A stretch of DNA of 64,000 bases from Marthasterias glacialis. Its lineage: Eukaryota; Echinodermata; Asteroidea; Forcipulatida; Asteriidae. Shown in pieces: positions 23,767 through 36,591 of the stretch. A program made the position numbers and the translations under genes. Numbering within the stretch: the stretch's first letter is position 1; every line of letters starts with the position of its first letter. Location of the stretch: the NCBI GenBank assembly GCA_911728455.2, contig OU452223.1:15984802-16048801 (forward strand), read 5' to 3'. Below the pieces are notes generated by a model, which did not search any database, was not told where the DNA came from, and saw nothing but the letters and a program-made list of their open reading frames with translations.

Positions 23767-26700
23767 TCATAATAGAAAAGGACCGGGTACTGGGGCGCCC
23801 GCTAACGTCTCAAAAGTCTCCATTGTAATACGATTTCCCAGACCTACGAAAAATTTAGTTCGTGTCGCGGATGGTCGGTTGTAATTACGTCACGCAAACT
23901 GACGAGAGTCTCACTGACTATAGTTTTTAATAGGTTTTTGCAAAATGTTTAATTACTCAGCCCATCAGTCTTTTAGGTATTCCACACCGTACTATCTACA
24001 AACACATGCAAAAAGGTTTATACACTGATCATGACTTTAGTTCGTTCACCTCGATAGCTTTGTCCTTCCTATGGGTCGTTACTATTGGTTGCATTAAACA
24101 CCATATTCATGCATTAAAAGCCTAGCGGAACCTCAAGAAGTTATGGAACTTCCTAAGTACAGAGAATAGTTATTGCTTTTTACTTTGTGCACATTTTAGT
24201 TTTAGCTTCAAGCGTAATGGTCTCCCTGGTTTGACAATGACAACAATTATCAGTCATCCTTATCCAGAGGGCGGCTTGTAGACATCTGAAATAGCCTGGA
24301 CAAAACACGGGCGAGATTCTTTTTTTTTTTTTTTTTTTGAAGGTCAGCGCATTTCTGGCCAATAAACATCCAGGTTTGGGAGTTGAAAGGATAAGGGGCG
24401 GGGCTTTAGAGCAAGCCTCACTTTCGTCATAACAGAGATTGTCGGGTAAAAAACGAGACCCTTTTTTTTTTTTTTTTTTTTTTTTTTGATTTCCCAAAAC
24501 TACTCCCCTTATTTTCTTGTTTTCTACTTGTATTGTTTATCTTAACTGTTTCATGTCAGTAAAAGTGTATCAGTTGATGCTGCAAGCAGTAGCGGAACCT
24601 CAAGGAGTTATGCAACTTTCTGGGTACAGAGAACTGGTGAGTTGGCATTCCTTGTTCCTCCCAAGTCATTCTTATTACTGATGACTTCAGAGAAACATCG
24701 AAAGCAGTTTTTGAGCAACAACTCACCAGTGTCTTTGTTTTTTTATTTCACATGATTGCTCTTGATTAATATTTATTAGTCTTGAACTTACTTTTCTAGG
24801 ACATCTTTCTAGAGTATGAAATGTGATTTAGTTTAAAAAAAAATAAAAGTTTTGTTGTCATAGTTTTGAGCATCCTTGTCTAGAGACAAGGTCAGGCAGG
24901 ATATGTCATAGAACAAAGAATGTTGGTTCTTCTGCTCAAAGCTATAATTTATAAATTTTGATTATTTAACTTATTTTACTTGAGGATAATTTCTTTCTAC
25001 TTTTTGGTGTCCTTGATCATTTTCTCATGTAGAGTTACTTTTTTAAAAAGAAACGATAAAAGCATTAGAATAGAAGTACCAATCGGTCAGATTTTTGTAG
25101 ATTGCTTTCTGACAAGTTTGCTAAATTGAACTTTTAAAGCCCATCTAAGACAGAAAGGTTTTGGTTATTTATGTTTCTGCAGTTATTTGGTTAGAAGTGT
25201 AGAGTTCTGGAATGTGTGTTTTATTTTATCCTATTACTTTCCAGAAACAGAATCTAGTGCCTACATGAACATATTGGTTTTATATTTCCTTTGTCTGACT
25301 TGATGGTGTCTTTGTACTATTATTTTAGAGTCGTCATTATTAATGTACATCTTGGCGTAAATAACTATCATTATCACCCAGGTGCAACAAATGTTTATTC
25401 CCACTATTCAACCCCTATTCTTCATTCATCGTAGGTCCAAGTGCATAGCAACCCCCTCCCCCAATTGTAAATATTATTGTTAAATGCAAGATTATTATGT
25501 TGTTGCCATTTATTGTTAATCATAGATTGAAAAGATGTTTCTCGTGGCAGAATAATATGTTCAGTATTTAAACGGAGGTAGGTGGAATTTTACTCAAGCG
25601 AACGTAATGTTTAGTGAACACACGATTGCTCAACAACAGGTATACAAGGCAACACCTTTTCCATAAATTTGAAAAGACCAATTCACTACAAAAGTTCTAT
25701 ATACCTATTCGATAGCTTTGTCCTTCCTATGGGTCGTTGCTATTGGTTGCATTAAACACCATATTCATGCATTAAAGGCCTATCCAGAATAGTCAACAAC
25801 ATCAATTCCCCAGTGCTTTTAGGCAATAATGATGCACTTCAAATCTCAAATAACAACGGTTAGCACAAGAATTGCCGACGGGCATTCGAAAGTTGCCGCC
25901 ACCGCTTCATGAATAGTTTTGCCGTGCGCAAAAGGGTCAGCGAACCACAGCAGCGACAACCAGTTGCTTGGATGTACTTTGCAATGGCAACGTTTTTGAA
26001 AACACTGTGCAATTGAGTCGTAGTTGTTTGGCCTCCATAAAAAAGGAGGGAGGTGAGGTGGGGAAACTTAAAAAAAGTATCCGTCATCCCATTCAAGGCA
26101 TCTTCTGATGCAGAGTTTTTGCCGTTTATGAGATACCGTACAAATAATTAACAAAAACCATTGTTGTCTTTCGTCCATATTCTTTCCCTGCCTACAGTAT
26201 CTCTTATTAATGCTGATTCATGTCATTAAAAACAACATGGGGGAAACATTGCCCCTTTCCTACTTTGCTTTGGGTCTGATTATATACAATGCTCTTTGAA
26301 TGGAAGAAGGAAAAACCCATCAAATTATAGATGTACGTTTGAAGTTTAATTAAATCCGCGGACAAACAGTAAAATTCAACTCGGGAGAAAATGGTGACAA
26401 CGTTCAAACAAAAATGACGGACGTGCTCACCGCCACACTGTGGAAAATCAAGGGACAGAGGCGTGCAAGCTGGGGGATTGGGGAGGGCAATTACCCCCAC
26501 CCCCTCCCCCGAAAGGAAGAAGAAAAAAGATAGAGATAAAAAAAAAAATAAGAAAAAGACAGAGATAAAAAATAAAAAAGACAAGAAGAAGATGAATATC
26601 AATTTCAATTTGCCTTACACCGATGTGTGATAAGCACTGTATACTCAGTGCTTTCGAGTCCTGTGGAAAAAAATCCACAGGCACTAGACCGCCGAGCACG

Positions 26701-27444
26701 CCCGGTGACGAGGGGCCAGTTCAAATCCAGTATTGTTAGCGGCAGGTACCGCAAACAATTAGATAGATGTTAATATAAGACGAATATAAATACGAATGTA
26801 AATACTTTTTCTTATAAAATTTCGGGTAAATCAGCCCCTCTGGCCCCCGTCCTTGACCAAAGAGTCCCCCCATGCCTATGATGAGAAATGATACTAAAAT
26901 CAAACTTTTTATGATCAATCGTGCAGAAAGTTGAGTTGAAATCGACCTATAAATATGTTTACAATGAGGAATGTGTGTGCCTTTGGAAAACTATATTAGT
27001 TTTGGTTGCCAACATACAAAAAAAAATCACTGTGCTCGGACAATAATTGGGCTTGGATTGGGTTCTAGATTCAGTTTCTTCAGATTTGGAATTTACATTA
27101 ATACTAAAGTAGGGGGCTAGATTCAGTCAAGCAAGGGTTTACCCTTGTCCCCAGGGGTCGGTATAGACATATCTGTATTATTTCTGGTGCTACTGCCGAG
27201 AATCCGAGGTCACTTTTAGGTTCACTTCTACAGTTCTTGATTTGGTTAGTACTCGACTCAATTAGCCTTTCCCATGATATTATTGGTGGGCATACGCCAC
27301 TAGAGTTGTGCACTAGAGGCAGACGTACAAACGCGTGTGCGTCACGCCGTCATTAGCCCAACACAAATAGGCGCCATGTTCCCTCATTTTGCCCACCAGT
27401 AGTATTAGTGCGCACGCGTGATTTGCAATTTACATATTTCATGG
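23767..27444. other. Repeat-rich intergenic stretch without a supported gene
   Basis: It holds poly-T runs (about 24320-24338, 24464-24487), a direct repeat starting AGCGGAACCTCAAG (24124 and 24590), and two copies of a segment with ATAGCTTTGTCCTTCCTATG (about 24055 and 25710). No coding sequence is convincing. Confidence 0.55.
25590..26165 (+). repeat. Diverged copy of the 43375-44440 region
   Basis: The order is the same as at 43375-44440: an array-unit piece (GTTTAGTGAACACACG), the ATAGCTTTGTCC segment, then TTTTTGAAAACACTGTG, GGCCTC.ATAAAA and GAGATACCGTA. The copy here lacks the MITE at 44046-44200, so that insertion is younger than the duplication. Confidence 0.6.
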
Positions 27445-27686
27445 CACATCAAAAACTGGGGTGTTAAATTTAACACCCCCAGTGTTACTAGAGGACAACA
27501 CCAAGAATTTTCACCGGTGTTAAAATTGTGGGTGTTATTTTAACACTATTGCTGTCATTCTTTACACCCATGGGTGTACTGCACACCCACGGGTGTAAAT
27601 GATAACACGAAAGGTGTTAAAATGACACCAAGTTGGTGTAGTCCTCTAAGTATTAACACCGAAAAGTGTTATTATTTTTTGCAGTT
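27445..27686. mobile_element. Foldback MITE with GGTGTTA subterminal repeats
   Basis: The left end CACATCAAAAACTGGGGTGT and the right end TTTTTTGCAGTTG are degenerate inverted repeats. The inside is packed with GGTGTTA/TAACACC words in both orientations. The ends match the element at 62249-62414 (CACTGCAAAAACTGGGGTGT). Confidence 0.7.
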
Positions 27687-27754
27687 GGGAAGGGGCTATT
27701 GTACTCCCGAGTCCAGCACAGATATCAGAATGCCCGAGTCTGTAAAAAAAAGTA

Positions 27755-30261
27755 TGTTGTGCAATGCACGTAAAAGAACCGAGTGACACTTATCGCCAAG
27801 AGAAGGGGTTTGCCTCGGTGTTTCTGGCAGTGGTTGCTGAATGCGCCGCAGCACCTTGTAAACCCTTATAAGGTGCTACATAAATGGGTCTCATAATTTC
27901 AAAAACTTCAAAAACCTGTCGTAAAAAACTGACAATAATCTGTCAGGCGCTGTGTGCTTCGTAGAGCGCCATATAAATGCTAACTAGTATTATTATTATA
28001 CCCAATACTGTATACAATAGTATCCAATCTGTGTATGGGTTACCCAAAATAGGTATTACATGTATTATTGGGTACTTTTCAATTCTTTGCATCAAAGTGA
28101 CCGAGAAAACGACTCGAGTAGACTGGTAGACCACCTCTCCCCACCCCCACCCAGCCCTGCAGGTCTGGAAGAGAATTTAGTGTGATAAACTAAGTCTACT
28201 CCGTGCGTGTCTTTCCACCATGGAGGAATCTAAGGCAAGTTTCGCGAACACTACTGTGTTAAGGATATCTCTCTCTCTCCCCCCCTCTCCCCCCCCCCCC
28301 TCTTCTCCCCCTTCTCTCTCTCTCTCTTAATGCTTATACCGAAGACCTCCAACCTGACCCAGCAAAACAATTAAAAGTCGTTATGAAATCAGTCTAAATT
28401 CGATGACGTTGTTGGTCTGGGCTAAACGGTGCCGGGCTGTCAGTGCTTGTTGTCACCTAGGAGCTTAGCTCCATGCTGTCCATTTCGAGTCACAAGTGTT
28501 GCTGTACCTTGATGTTCGGCCTTGACCGGAAACACAAAACATCGCCCTGGGCCTTGAGGACCAGCCCTTTTTCATTCAAGTCCTTTCAGGGCTCATCACG
28601 GTTTGTGAATTTCTGAGCATCATCAAATTTGTTTAATAATAATAGTAGACTCTGTACACGGTCTCTAACCAACTCGCAGTAGAGAAAAGCAAGATTTACA
28701 TCTTAAAATCATTGCTTTTCAGTGATACTTTAGAACCATAAGAGCTGGAGGGAAAGCCGTTCCTTCACTCTCTCGCCGGAGTGGGGAATGAAACTCTATG
28801 TGCATCACCATTTTGGAGTGAAATTGAAACAAACTTCACTCTGATTCAAGTTGATAATACCCGTCTTTCACTATGAAAAGAGTTGTCCGCCATTTGGCTC
28901 TTTGCAAGAGTGGTATGGTGGACAAAACGAGTGGTTTTTCACTCTTTTACATAGAGAGTTTGTTAGAGTATAATGATGTTTGTTTGTCTGTTTGTTTTGT
29001 CAGCAGTGAGGAACAATTTTATTCAAGCGGACATGTTTAGTAAACACACGGTTGCTCAGCAGCAACTAGACATGGCGTATTTTTCCCATGATAAATTTGA
29101 AAAGACAAATTCTCCAAAAACACTGCTGAGAGTCGAGTACCGGTCAAGTCTAAACTATTTTCGAGTAGTGATAGTCGGGCCAAGCACTCTCATGGACTGA
29201 GTCAGTACGAACACAAGTACGTGGCCGACCGCGTGGTCTAGCGCACCGGATTTAAGCTCTGGTGTTTCTGATCACCAGAGTGTGGGTTCGAGTCCTGGTC
29301 GTGACACTCGATGTCCTTAAGCAAGACACTTAACCATTATTGCTTCGTCTTCGGACGGGACGTAAAGCCGTAGTTCCCTAGTGTTGTGTAATGCATGTAA
29401 AAGAACCCAGTAACACTTATCGCTAAGAGAAGGGTTTGCCCCGGTGTTTCTGGCCGTGGCTGCTGAATGCGCCGCAGCATCTTGTAAACCCTTATAAGGT
29501 GCTACATAAATGGGTCTCATAATTTCAAAAACTTTAAAAACCTGTCGTAAAAAACTGACAATAATCTGTCAGGCGCTGTGTGCTTCGTAGAGCGCCATAT
29601 AAATGCTAAATATTATTATTATTATTGTACCCAATACTGTATACAATAGTATCCAATCTGTGTATGGGTTACCCAAAATAGGTATTACATGTATTATTGG
29701 GTACTTTTCAATTCTTTGCATCAAAGTGACCGAGAAAACGACTCGAGTAGACTGGTAGACCACCTCTCCCCACCCCCACCCAGCCCTGCAGGTCTGGAAG
29801 AGAATTTAGTGTGATAAACTAAGTCTACTCCGTGCGTGTCTTTCCACCATGGAGGAATCTAAGGCAAGTTTCGCGAACACTACCGTGTTAAGGATATCTC
29901 TCTCTCCCCCCCCCCCTTTTCTCCCCCTTCTCTCTCTCTCTTAATGCTTATACCGAAGACCTCCAACCTGACCCAGCAAAACAATTAAAAGTCGTTATGA
30001 AATCAGTCTAAATTTGATGACGTTGTTGGTCTGGGCTAAACGGTGCCGGGCTGTCAGTGCTTGTTGTCACCTAGGAGCTTATAGCTCCATGCTGTCCCTT
30101 TCGAGTCACAATCGTTGCTGTACCTTGATGTTCGGCCTTGACCGGAAACACAAAACATCGACCTGGGCCTTGAGGACCAGCCCCTTTCCATTCAAGTCCT
30201 TTCAAGGCTCATCACGGTTTGTGAATTTCTGAGCATCATCAAATTTGTTTAATAATAATAT
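27755..30261 (+). repeat. Tandem array, left part (about 1.6 units of about 1.6 kb)
   Basis: Landmarks such as CAGGCGCTGTGTGCTTCGTA (27943, 29569) and GATGACGTTGTTGGTCTGGG recur at about 1.6-kb intervals. The copies are nearly identical. Each unit holds a CT-rich tract, an AGAGTG/TTCACTCT-rich block and a tRNA-derived SINE. The array is cut at 30261 by an LTR and resumes at 39916. Confidence 0.8.
29221..29626 (+). mobile_element. tRNA-derived SINE (array copy)
   Basis: The head is tRNA-like: GTGGTCTAGCGC as box A region and GGTTCGAGTCC as box B, with a long variable-arm-like stretch as in class II tRNAs. The tail ends in (ATT)n after GCGCCATATAAATGCTAA. Two further array copies lie at 40401-40808 and 41981-42391, and a headless one at 27755-28000. 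Confidence 0.8.
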
Positions 30262-30560
30262 TGTGATGTTCTAGAGAGGTACCGGGGCGGACGTAAACAA
30301 CCAAAAAAACAGATTTCTGACGAACCAAATTTAGGTGCAAACAATTTATTAACTTAAGCTTACATCTTGGAAAACTGAACAGAAAATACAATCATGGCGG
30401 TGGGCGCTGTCGACGAGTCCCTCAGACCAACTACGCCGAGTACAACAACGTGGCCGAATATAAAGACATAATTACGTAATACATGGTACAAGAGACAAAA
30501 TGAAAAGGGTCGTTCAGCCCAGCCGGGGTATTTGATAAATGTGCAGAATGCTTCACAACA
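30262..30560 (-). mobile_element. 3' LTR of a minus-strand gypsy element
   Basis: The 299-bp block begins TGTGATGTTC and ends GCTTCACAACA on the plus strand, so it has TG...CA ends on either strand. On the minus strand it lies directly after a purine tract and behind the pol remnant. No second LTR is found, so the element is truncated at its 5' end. Confidence 0.7.
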
Positions 30561-30574
30561 TACGCCCCCACTTA
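30561..30574 (-). promoter_or_regulatory. Polypurine tract of the gypsy element
   Basis: On the minus strand AAGTGGGGGCGTA abuts the LTR, the expected position for the plus-strand primer of an LTR retrotransposon. Confidence 0.6.
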
Positions 30575-31019
30575 ATAAAATTGGCGCCTGGCAATTTCGT
30601 TAAGTTATTACAATATAATAATATAATTTAATATAAGTTTCCATTGGCTTGTCCAACTCGACGTCCATCGGTAGTAGCACAGCAGAATCATTATGCATTG
30701 ATTCTTCGTCCGGAGGTAGAGTCTGGCCACAACTCCCAAGGCGGCTCTCACGTCACTCTGCTCACACGTTGCTACTCGTCTCCGCTCACTCTTCCGGCCT
30801 TGTTTCCTCCAGACGCTGGCTTTACATCAGAGTTGACCAAGTTAAATTGTAATAATTATAATAATTCATTTTATTTAGACCATTTTTTTTTGAAACGCCG
30901 ACAACACATACTGCATGAACTCCAAAACAATTATCTTCACAACATACGTCCAGCTTTAACATAATTATTCAGTTATAACACAGTAAGAGACTGGCATTGG
31001 AATTAATTCATTCATGCAC

Positions 31020-34000
31020 TCATTTCTTTTTACCAATAATACGAACAGGGTTTGTCTTTAAATACTCAAGACATGCGGCATTCAAGTTTTTGGCCGGCTC
31101 CCATGAGTTATCTTTACTAGGAAAATTTCGCCATTTGACCAAATATTGTAACTGATTATTCTTATATCTTCCCTTGAGAAGTTTTTCTACCTCAAATTCA
31201 ACATTTTCCGAATCATTGTGAGTTACACCCGGAATAAGTTGAGTAGGTGTCGTACATTCACGCATGGCTTTCAATGACACGAAAGAATCTTCTGGACAGT
31301 CCTCCTGTACCAAATCTTCTACTGGAGAATGTTGGTCAGTATCAGTTGGCAAAATATCATTACTTGGACGAATAAACCTGTCATAGACAAACTTCATGCG
31401 ATTTACATGTATTGGTGAAGAAATCAATTTGCCATTCTCCATGTTTTTCACTCGGAAATTAACAGGACCTGTTTTCTGAACTAGGAGATATGGACCTGAC
31501 CATGACTTCATTAATTTCTTTGACAAGCCTTTCTGGGATTTCGGAATGTAAACCCATACTAGATCACCAATTTGATAATCTACTTCTGAAGCAGTAGCGT
31601 CATACTGTGTTTTCATTTTAGCTTGATTTTCTTCCGTATGACGTTTTGAAACTTCACGAAATACCTGTAGCTTGGAAACCAATTCATGTATATGGTCTCT
31701 CAATGACCTCTCTGGATAATTTCGGTTAGACAGAAGTGATACATCCAATGGTAACCGGGCTTCTCTACCATAAAGTAAGAAAAATGGACTGAAACCAACC
31801 GAATTATCTGCTGGTGTTGAACGATACGCAAACTGAATGGCAGTATTATACATGTCCCAACACTGTAAAAAATAGTTAGTCAATCTTGCTTATAAATTGG
31901 TCAAAATGACTAAGTTTGCCTAGTCCTGTGTCTCTGACTAATGTACTGTTAGCCAGACTAATCTTGTATTTGCTGTGACTAATCACTATAAGTCAGAACT
32001 TTAACCCGTGACTAGAATTTTGTTTGGACTAAAACGATTTAGTCAAAATGTTGTGTTTTGACTAATTTTGACTGGTCTGAAGCTACGGTGTTTTGACTAA
32101 GTAAGATTGGTCATGTTCCCGCCTTAGAAGTGTAAAAAATATAAATTGCCCGCGAATAAGCAGGATGTTGGTACCTGGCGACTACGTCAATGTATAGTTA
32201 GTGCGTAACTTGGGTTTTTAGCGTGTACCCGTTAACTTGCAAACTACAGCATGCATGCGTATGATACTCGCCCGTTCGGCGTGATACATACACTTCACAG
32301 GGCAAGGTGTAGGCTCAATCCAGGCTCTGACCAGTCTCAGAAACAAGGTGAGAATATTGGTTTTCCCGTTACATTTTTAAAACCGTAACATACTATGACC
32401 CAAATGACTCCTCATCCAGAGGGAGACCGTTACATTGACGTTAGTCTACAATCATATTGTGGAAAAGTTGTTGGTGTTTTTGGCCACAACTCTGGATGCA
32501 TAGGCCAGCACTTACGGCGGCTAGGCCTTGCATTATGTGTCAAAATGGAGCATGCACGCAAAGTTTATCACTATGTTCAAGTTTAAAATCTTTGACTTTC
32601 ACCCCATAATTAATATTGCCAGACTGAGAATTTAATGTAGAACACTTTAATGTAAAGTTTGTATATTTTTAAGATATAGCGACTGTAAAAGGACGAAACA
32701 AAAAAGCTTGTTTAGCATGTTGTTGTTTTTCCAGTGGGGCTACGGCGTGAGTATGTGTACGTGCACGCCCACAAACGATGGGCCTAATCATTGTAGTTTG
32801 TATGCAAGGCATGCCCTTGCTTTAAGTTTTACTACCCCACACATGATGTGCAAGACCTTTTTTGTTCCTGACTGATGCCAACTAGGCAAAATTTAAATTG
32901 TTGCTTTGACTAATATCATTAGTCAAATCAACGAATGACCTAAAGTGAAGTACTGGACCAAGATTAAAAGTCGCTAGACTAATATAAAAAGTCGCTGGAC
33001 TAAGCCAAAATGTTGCTGGACTAAACATTAGTCGTATGAGACATCTTTTTAGTCAAGTCACTGGACTAATGTAAACTAGTCACATTTCTGACTAAAACCT
33101 TAGTCATGCTCAGACTTTGACTATTTAAAATTAGTCGTGTCAGACATGACGCTGGACTATTTTTTTTTAGTCAAATTGACTAATTATTTTTTAGAGAGAA
33201 TCTGTATGGAACTCATTTACATAATGTGATACTGTATCAAGTATTACAGAATTAAATCGTTCTTGCACAGCATTGCACTGAGGATGGTAACTCGAGGTGT
33301 TCAATTTTTGTGTCTGCATGATAAGACAAACTTCTCAACAATACTACTTAAAAAATTGGCACCCCTGTCACTTAACAATGTTACCGGGCAACCATGTTCA
33401 CAGATCACCAAATCAAAGAATGCTCTGGCTATAGTTGACGCATTGATATTAGCCAAAGGTACAAGAATAGGCCAACGAGTACAATGGTCAGTAAAACAAA
33501 GTACATATCGATTGCCGGAAGTTGTGATCGGCAACGGGCCTAAAATATCTACACTGACTCTTTCAAATGCATCAGGCACTTTCATAGTTTCCAGTGGTGC
33601 CACTTTCTTGTGCCTGTGTGTTTTTCTCTTTGAACATGACTGACATGACTGGATCCAATTATCTATGTCACGGTACATTCCCTTCCAAAAATAACGCTGT
33701 CGGATTTTCTGATAAGTTTTCTGTAATCCGAAATGTGCAGCTAGAACATGATCATGGCAGTTAGTTAATACAGTATCAACAAAACACACTGGAATATACA
33801 ACTGAATTACTATTTGATCTGTAGTTGTCTTTTCCCCCACAATTTGCCATTGACGATATAAGAGATCTTCACTCACAAAATATTGGTCGGCCTGCAATAA
33901 TACATCCTTTTCTTTTCTAGCATTTGATGGCAACTTATCATCTTTCAAGTAGTTTAACATAGGCCCAGCAAAATCATCATCTAATAATGCATTTTTAAAC

Positions 34001-35039
34001 TGATCTAGTTTGAGTTCACCTGGAAATGGCGACACACTTGGTTTGATAGGTTCATCATCATGTACATATCGTTTGTTCCTCTGATACCGGAAGTTCCTAA
34101 CAACGTTTACTTTTGGTGTATCAGCCAAAGACTTGGGGTCCTGAAAAACATCAGAATCAATATCATCCAAGTCGGACTGATTCCATACTGGATCTACTTT
34201 TAGCTCTGGGAAGTTACACGAGGATGTATCATGACAATGACCACAATCAGTACATGATATCATTGTAGTTACTCTACTCAGTGCATCCGCATTACAGTTC
34301 TGGCGTCCAGGAACATGAACTACATCAAACCGGTAGGATTGTAACTTAAGAGCCCACCTAGCAAGACGACCATTTTCATGTTTTTTGTTGAACAGCCATC
34401 TTAAAGCACAATGATCCGTAACTACTTTGAATTTCACAGAGTGTTGTAGATAGGGAGTATACCTTTTTACACCTTCAACCACTGCTAATGCTTCTAACTC
34501 TGTCGTACTATACTTTCTTTCAGCTTTATTCAGCGTTCTGCCCCCATAACAGATCACTTTTTCTTTACCATCTTGCTCTTGTGCCAAAATGAATCCCAAA
34601 CCAACATTGCTAGCGTCGGTTTGTAAGATAAATTCTGTTCCATCAAACTTTGGGTAGGCGAGAACTGGAGGCTGTTGTAACTTTTGTTTGAGCTGCTGAA
34701 AAGCATCTTGACAAGCCTGAGTCCATTCAAAAGGTGTATTCTTGCGTGTGAGATTTACAAGAGGGTCTGCAATCTTACAATAGTTCTTAATGTACTTGCG
34801 GTAATATCCTACTAGTCCAAGAAAGGAACGCACCTGTGAAATTTTAGTAGGCACTGGATAGTCCTCAATAATTTGAACTTTACTCTGGTCTGTAGCTACA
34901 CCATGTTTGTTTACGATGTGTCCCAAGTATTTTACTTGTTCTTGACCAAAAGTACATTTCTTGGGTTTGAGCTTTAATCCCGCTTGTCTTATACAATCAA
35001 AAACTTGCCTTACATGTGACATGTGCTCTTCAAAGGTCT
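31020..35039 (-). pseudogene. Gypsy-type pol remnant: RT C-terminus, RNase H, integrase, chromodomain
   Basis: On the minus strand the first part (35039 to about 33318) covers the reverse-transcriptase end (LGHIVNKHG, FLGLVGYYRKYI), RNase H (QTDASNVGLG, VVTDHCALRWL), the H2C2 integrase zinc finger and the integrase core (VDILGPLP, SDRGANFL). The frame is broken near 33318. The gene is then split by the foldback element 31861-33198. The last part (31860-31020) holds the integrase C-terminus and a chromodomain (YLVKWRNFPSKDNSWEP) and ends in a stop. The catalytic half of RT, protease and gag are missing beyond 35040, where the DNA transposon begins. It is a dead copy with recognisable order, typical of chromodomain gypsy elements. 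Confidence 0.9.
31861..33198. mobile_element. Foldback element with GACTAA subterminal repeats, nested in gypsy pol
   Basis: It interrupts the integrase reading frame precisely. Ends are CACTGTAAAAAATAGTTAGT and the near inverse ACTAATTATTTTTTAGAGAG, with an AA duplication (31859-31860, 33199-33200). About 250 bp at the left and 330 bp at the right are filled with GACTAA/TTAGTC words. The middle has no transposase; a 63-codon frame (32395-32586) is unremarkable. It is probably a non-autonomous DNA transposon. Confidence 0.85.
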
Positions 35040-35051
35040 GACTAATAAGGC

Positions 35052-35201
35052 GGCGGCCGCCACTTAATTAACTGGCGGCCGCCACTTAATAACTGGCGGC
35101 CGCCACTTAATAACCGGCGACCGCCACTTAATTAACTGGCGGCCGCCACTTAATAACTGGCGGCCGCCACTTAATTAACTGGCGGCCGCCACTTAATAAC
35201 T
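35052..35201. repeat. Left terminal array, 7 units of GGCGGCCGCC + ACTTAATTAACT
   Basis: Seven units of 21-22 bp alternate a 10-bp palindrome (GGCGGCCGCC) with an AT-rich spacer (ACTTAATTAACT or ACTTAATAACT). One unit has GGCGACCGCC. Confidence 0.95.
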
Positions 35202-36591
35202 ACCTATTACTGTAGGCTACTTGCCAGAAGTTGGACGACTTCTTTTTAATCTTTTTGAAATGCTAGCTTTTTCCGACGATGCTCGCCTTTGCCTGTTGAA
35301 TTTTGTTATGAAATTCAATCTGACGACAACTACAGCGTAAATAAACCAGCTACGTGACGCAAAAATAAAAAGGTACGCATGTTCTAGCTCACAATTTTAT
35401 TTATCGGAACAGGCCTTACGTATGTACATCACAGTAAGAGTTATTTAATTAGGCCGAAGGTCCACCATTAGGAAATGATAAGACGATTTATTTGCTAAAG
35501 CTGGTGGAGATAGTCGTTCAGCAATTATTCTGGTTTTTAATACGCCTGTAAGTCATAATATTTTGAACAAAATACTTAAAGAAATCATCAGAAAATTCGA
35601 AATGTGAAAAAAATATAATTTGTCTTGGAGTGATTGCCTTACCCTCGATGAAGCCATCAGGCACTTATCAGGTGTCCGTTTTTAATTAAAAAGTAATTAC
35701 TCCGCCATTTTCTTTTATTTTTATCTGAACAATTTAAGGTTCCTCAACTACACCTAGCCAAATAGTATGCCAATTGCCTTGTTACCATCGGGGTAGTTTT
35801 CACACCCCCAAAAATCCACCAATGACCAGTTCTCCCGGTATTCCCTTGGGAAATGAAAGAAATGTAAGAAATTATGATGTTTTTGCTGACTCAACAAAAA
35901 CGAGGGTCTCATTCAAACAAATGGTTTAGAGACACATGTGGGCTGATTTCAAAGGAAATTTTGCTTGAATTTATTTTATTAGGTCATAAGGGTATGTATC
36001 TAATGGTTTTGGCGATTTGAAAGTGATTGTGTTCTCCACAAAAATGCTTTACACGCTAATATCAAAACGGACACTTGAAAAGTGCCGGTTTGCGTAGTGT
36101 GTGAGTTTATTTTGATGGTGTCATGGAGTGATAATAGGCAATGCGTAAAATACAACCCATGTATTTAATATTGCCTTCCTGTAACAATTTAAAATGAAAA
36201 TCAATTAGTTGTTAATATCAAAGACATCCTTAATATCAAGGACATCATCAATATTAATGGCGAATGCCTCACAGTATTAATTGCTTTGTTACAAAGAGGG
36301 ATCCCTATGGTTATATTTACTTAGTAAATGATTTTTTATTTGAAACTGTTAGCCAATTGTACATTAATTTTACCGGCATGCTCATAAGTTGGACTTTAGT
36401 AGCCTATATAAAAGTTTCATCAACTGTGGTAACACTGTTTTGTAAGGCAATTAAGGCAATTGTTTTTGTAGCAATTATCCCGTTAAATTTGATGTTTTGG
36501 GGGTGTCTTGAATTGTTTTTCAAATTTCCTGTTTCAATAACATAACAAATCACTGTGGATTTTTTTAAATTAAGGTGTGACTGAATCAAGA

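Noticed and set aside
33263-33643. 126-codon plus-strand frame
   Set aside because: Antisense shadow of the gypsy integrase region.
35052-35201. Cloning-vector contamination because of the NotI-like and PacI-like words
   Set aside because: The words sit in diverged arrays in mirrored positions around a transposase gene and with point mutations; no vector backbone is visible.
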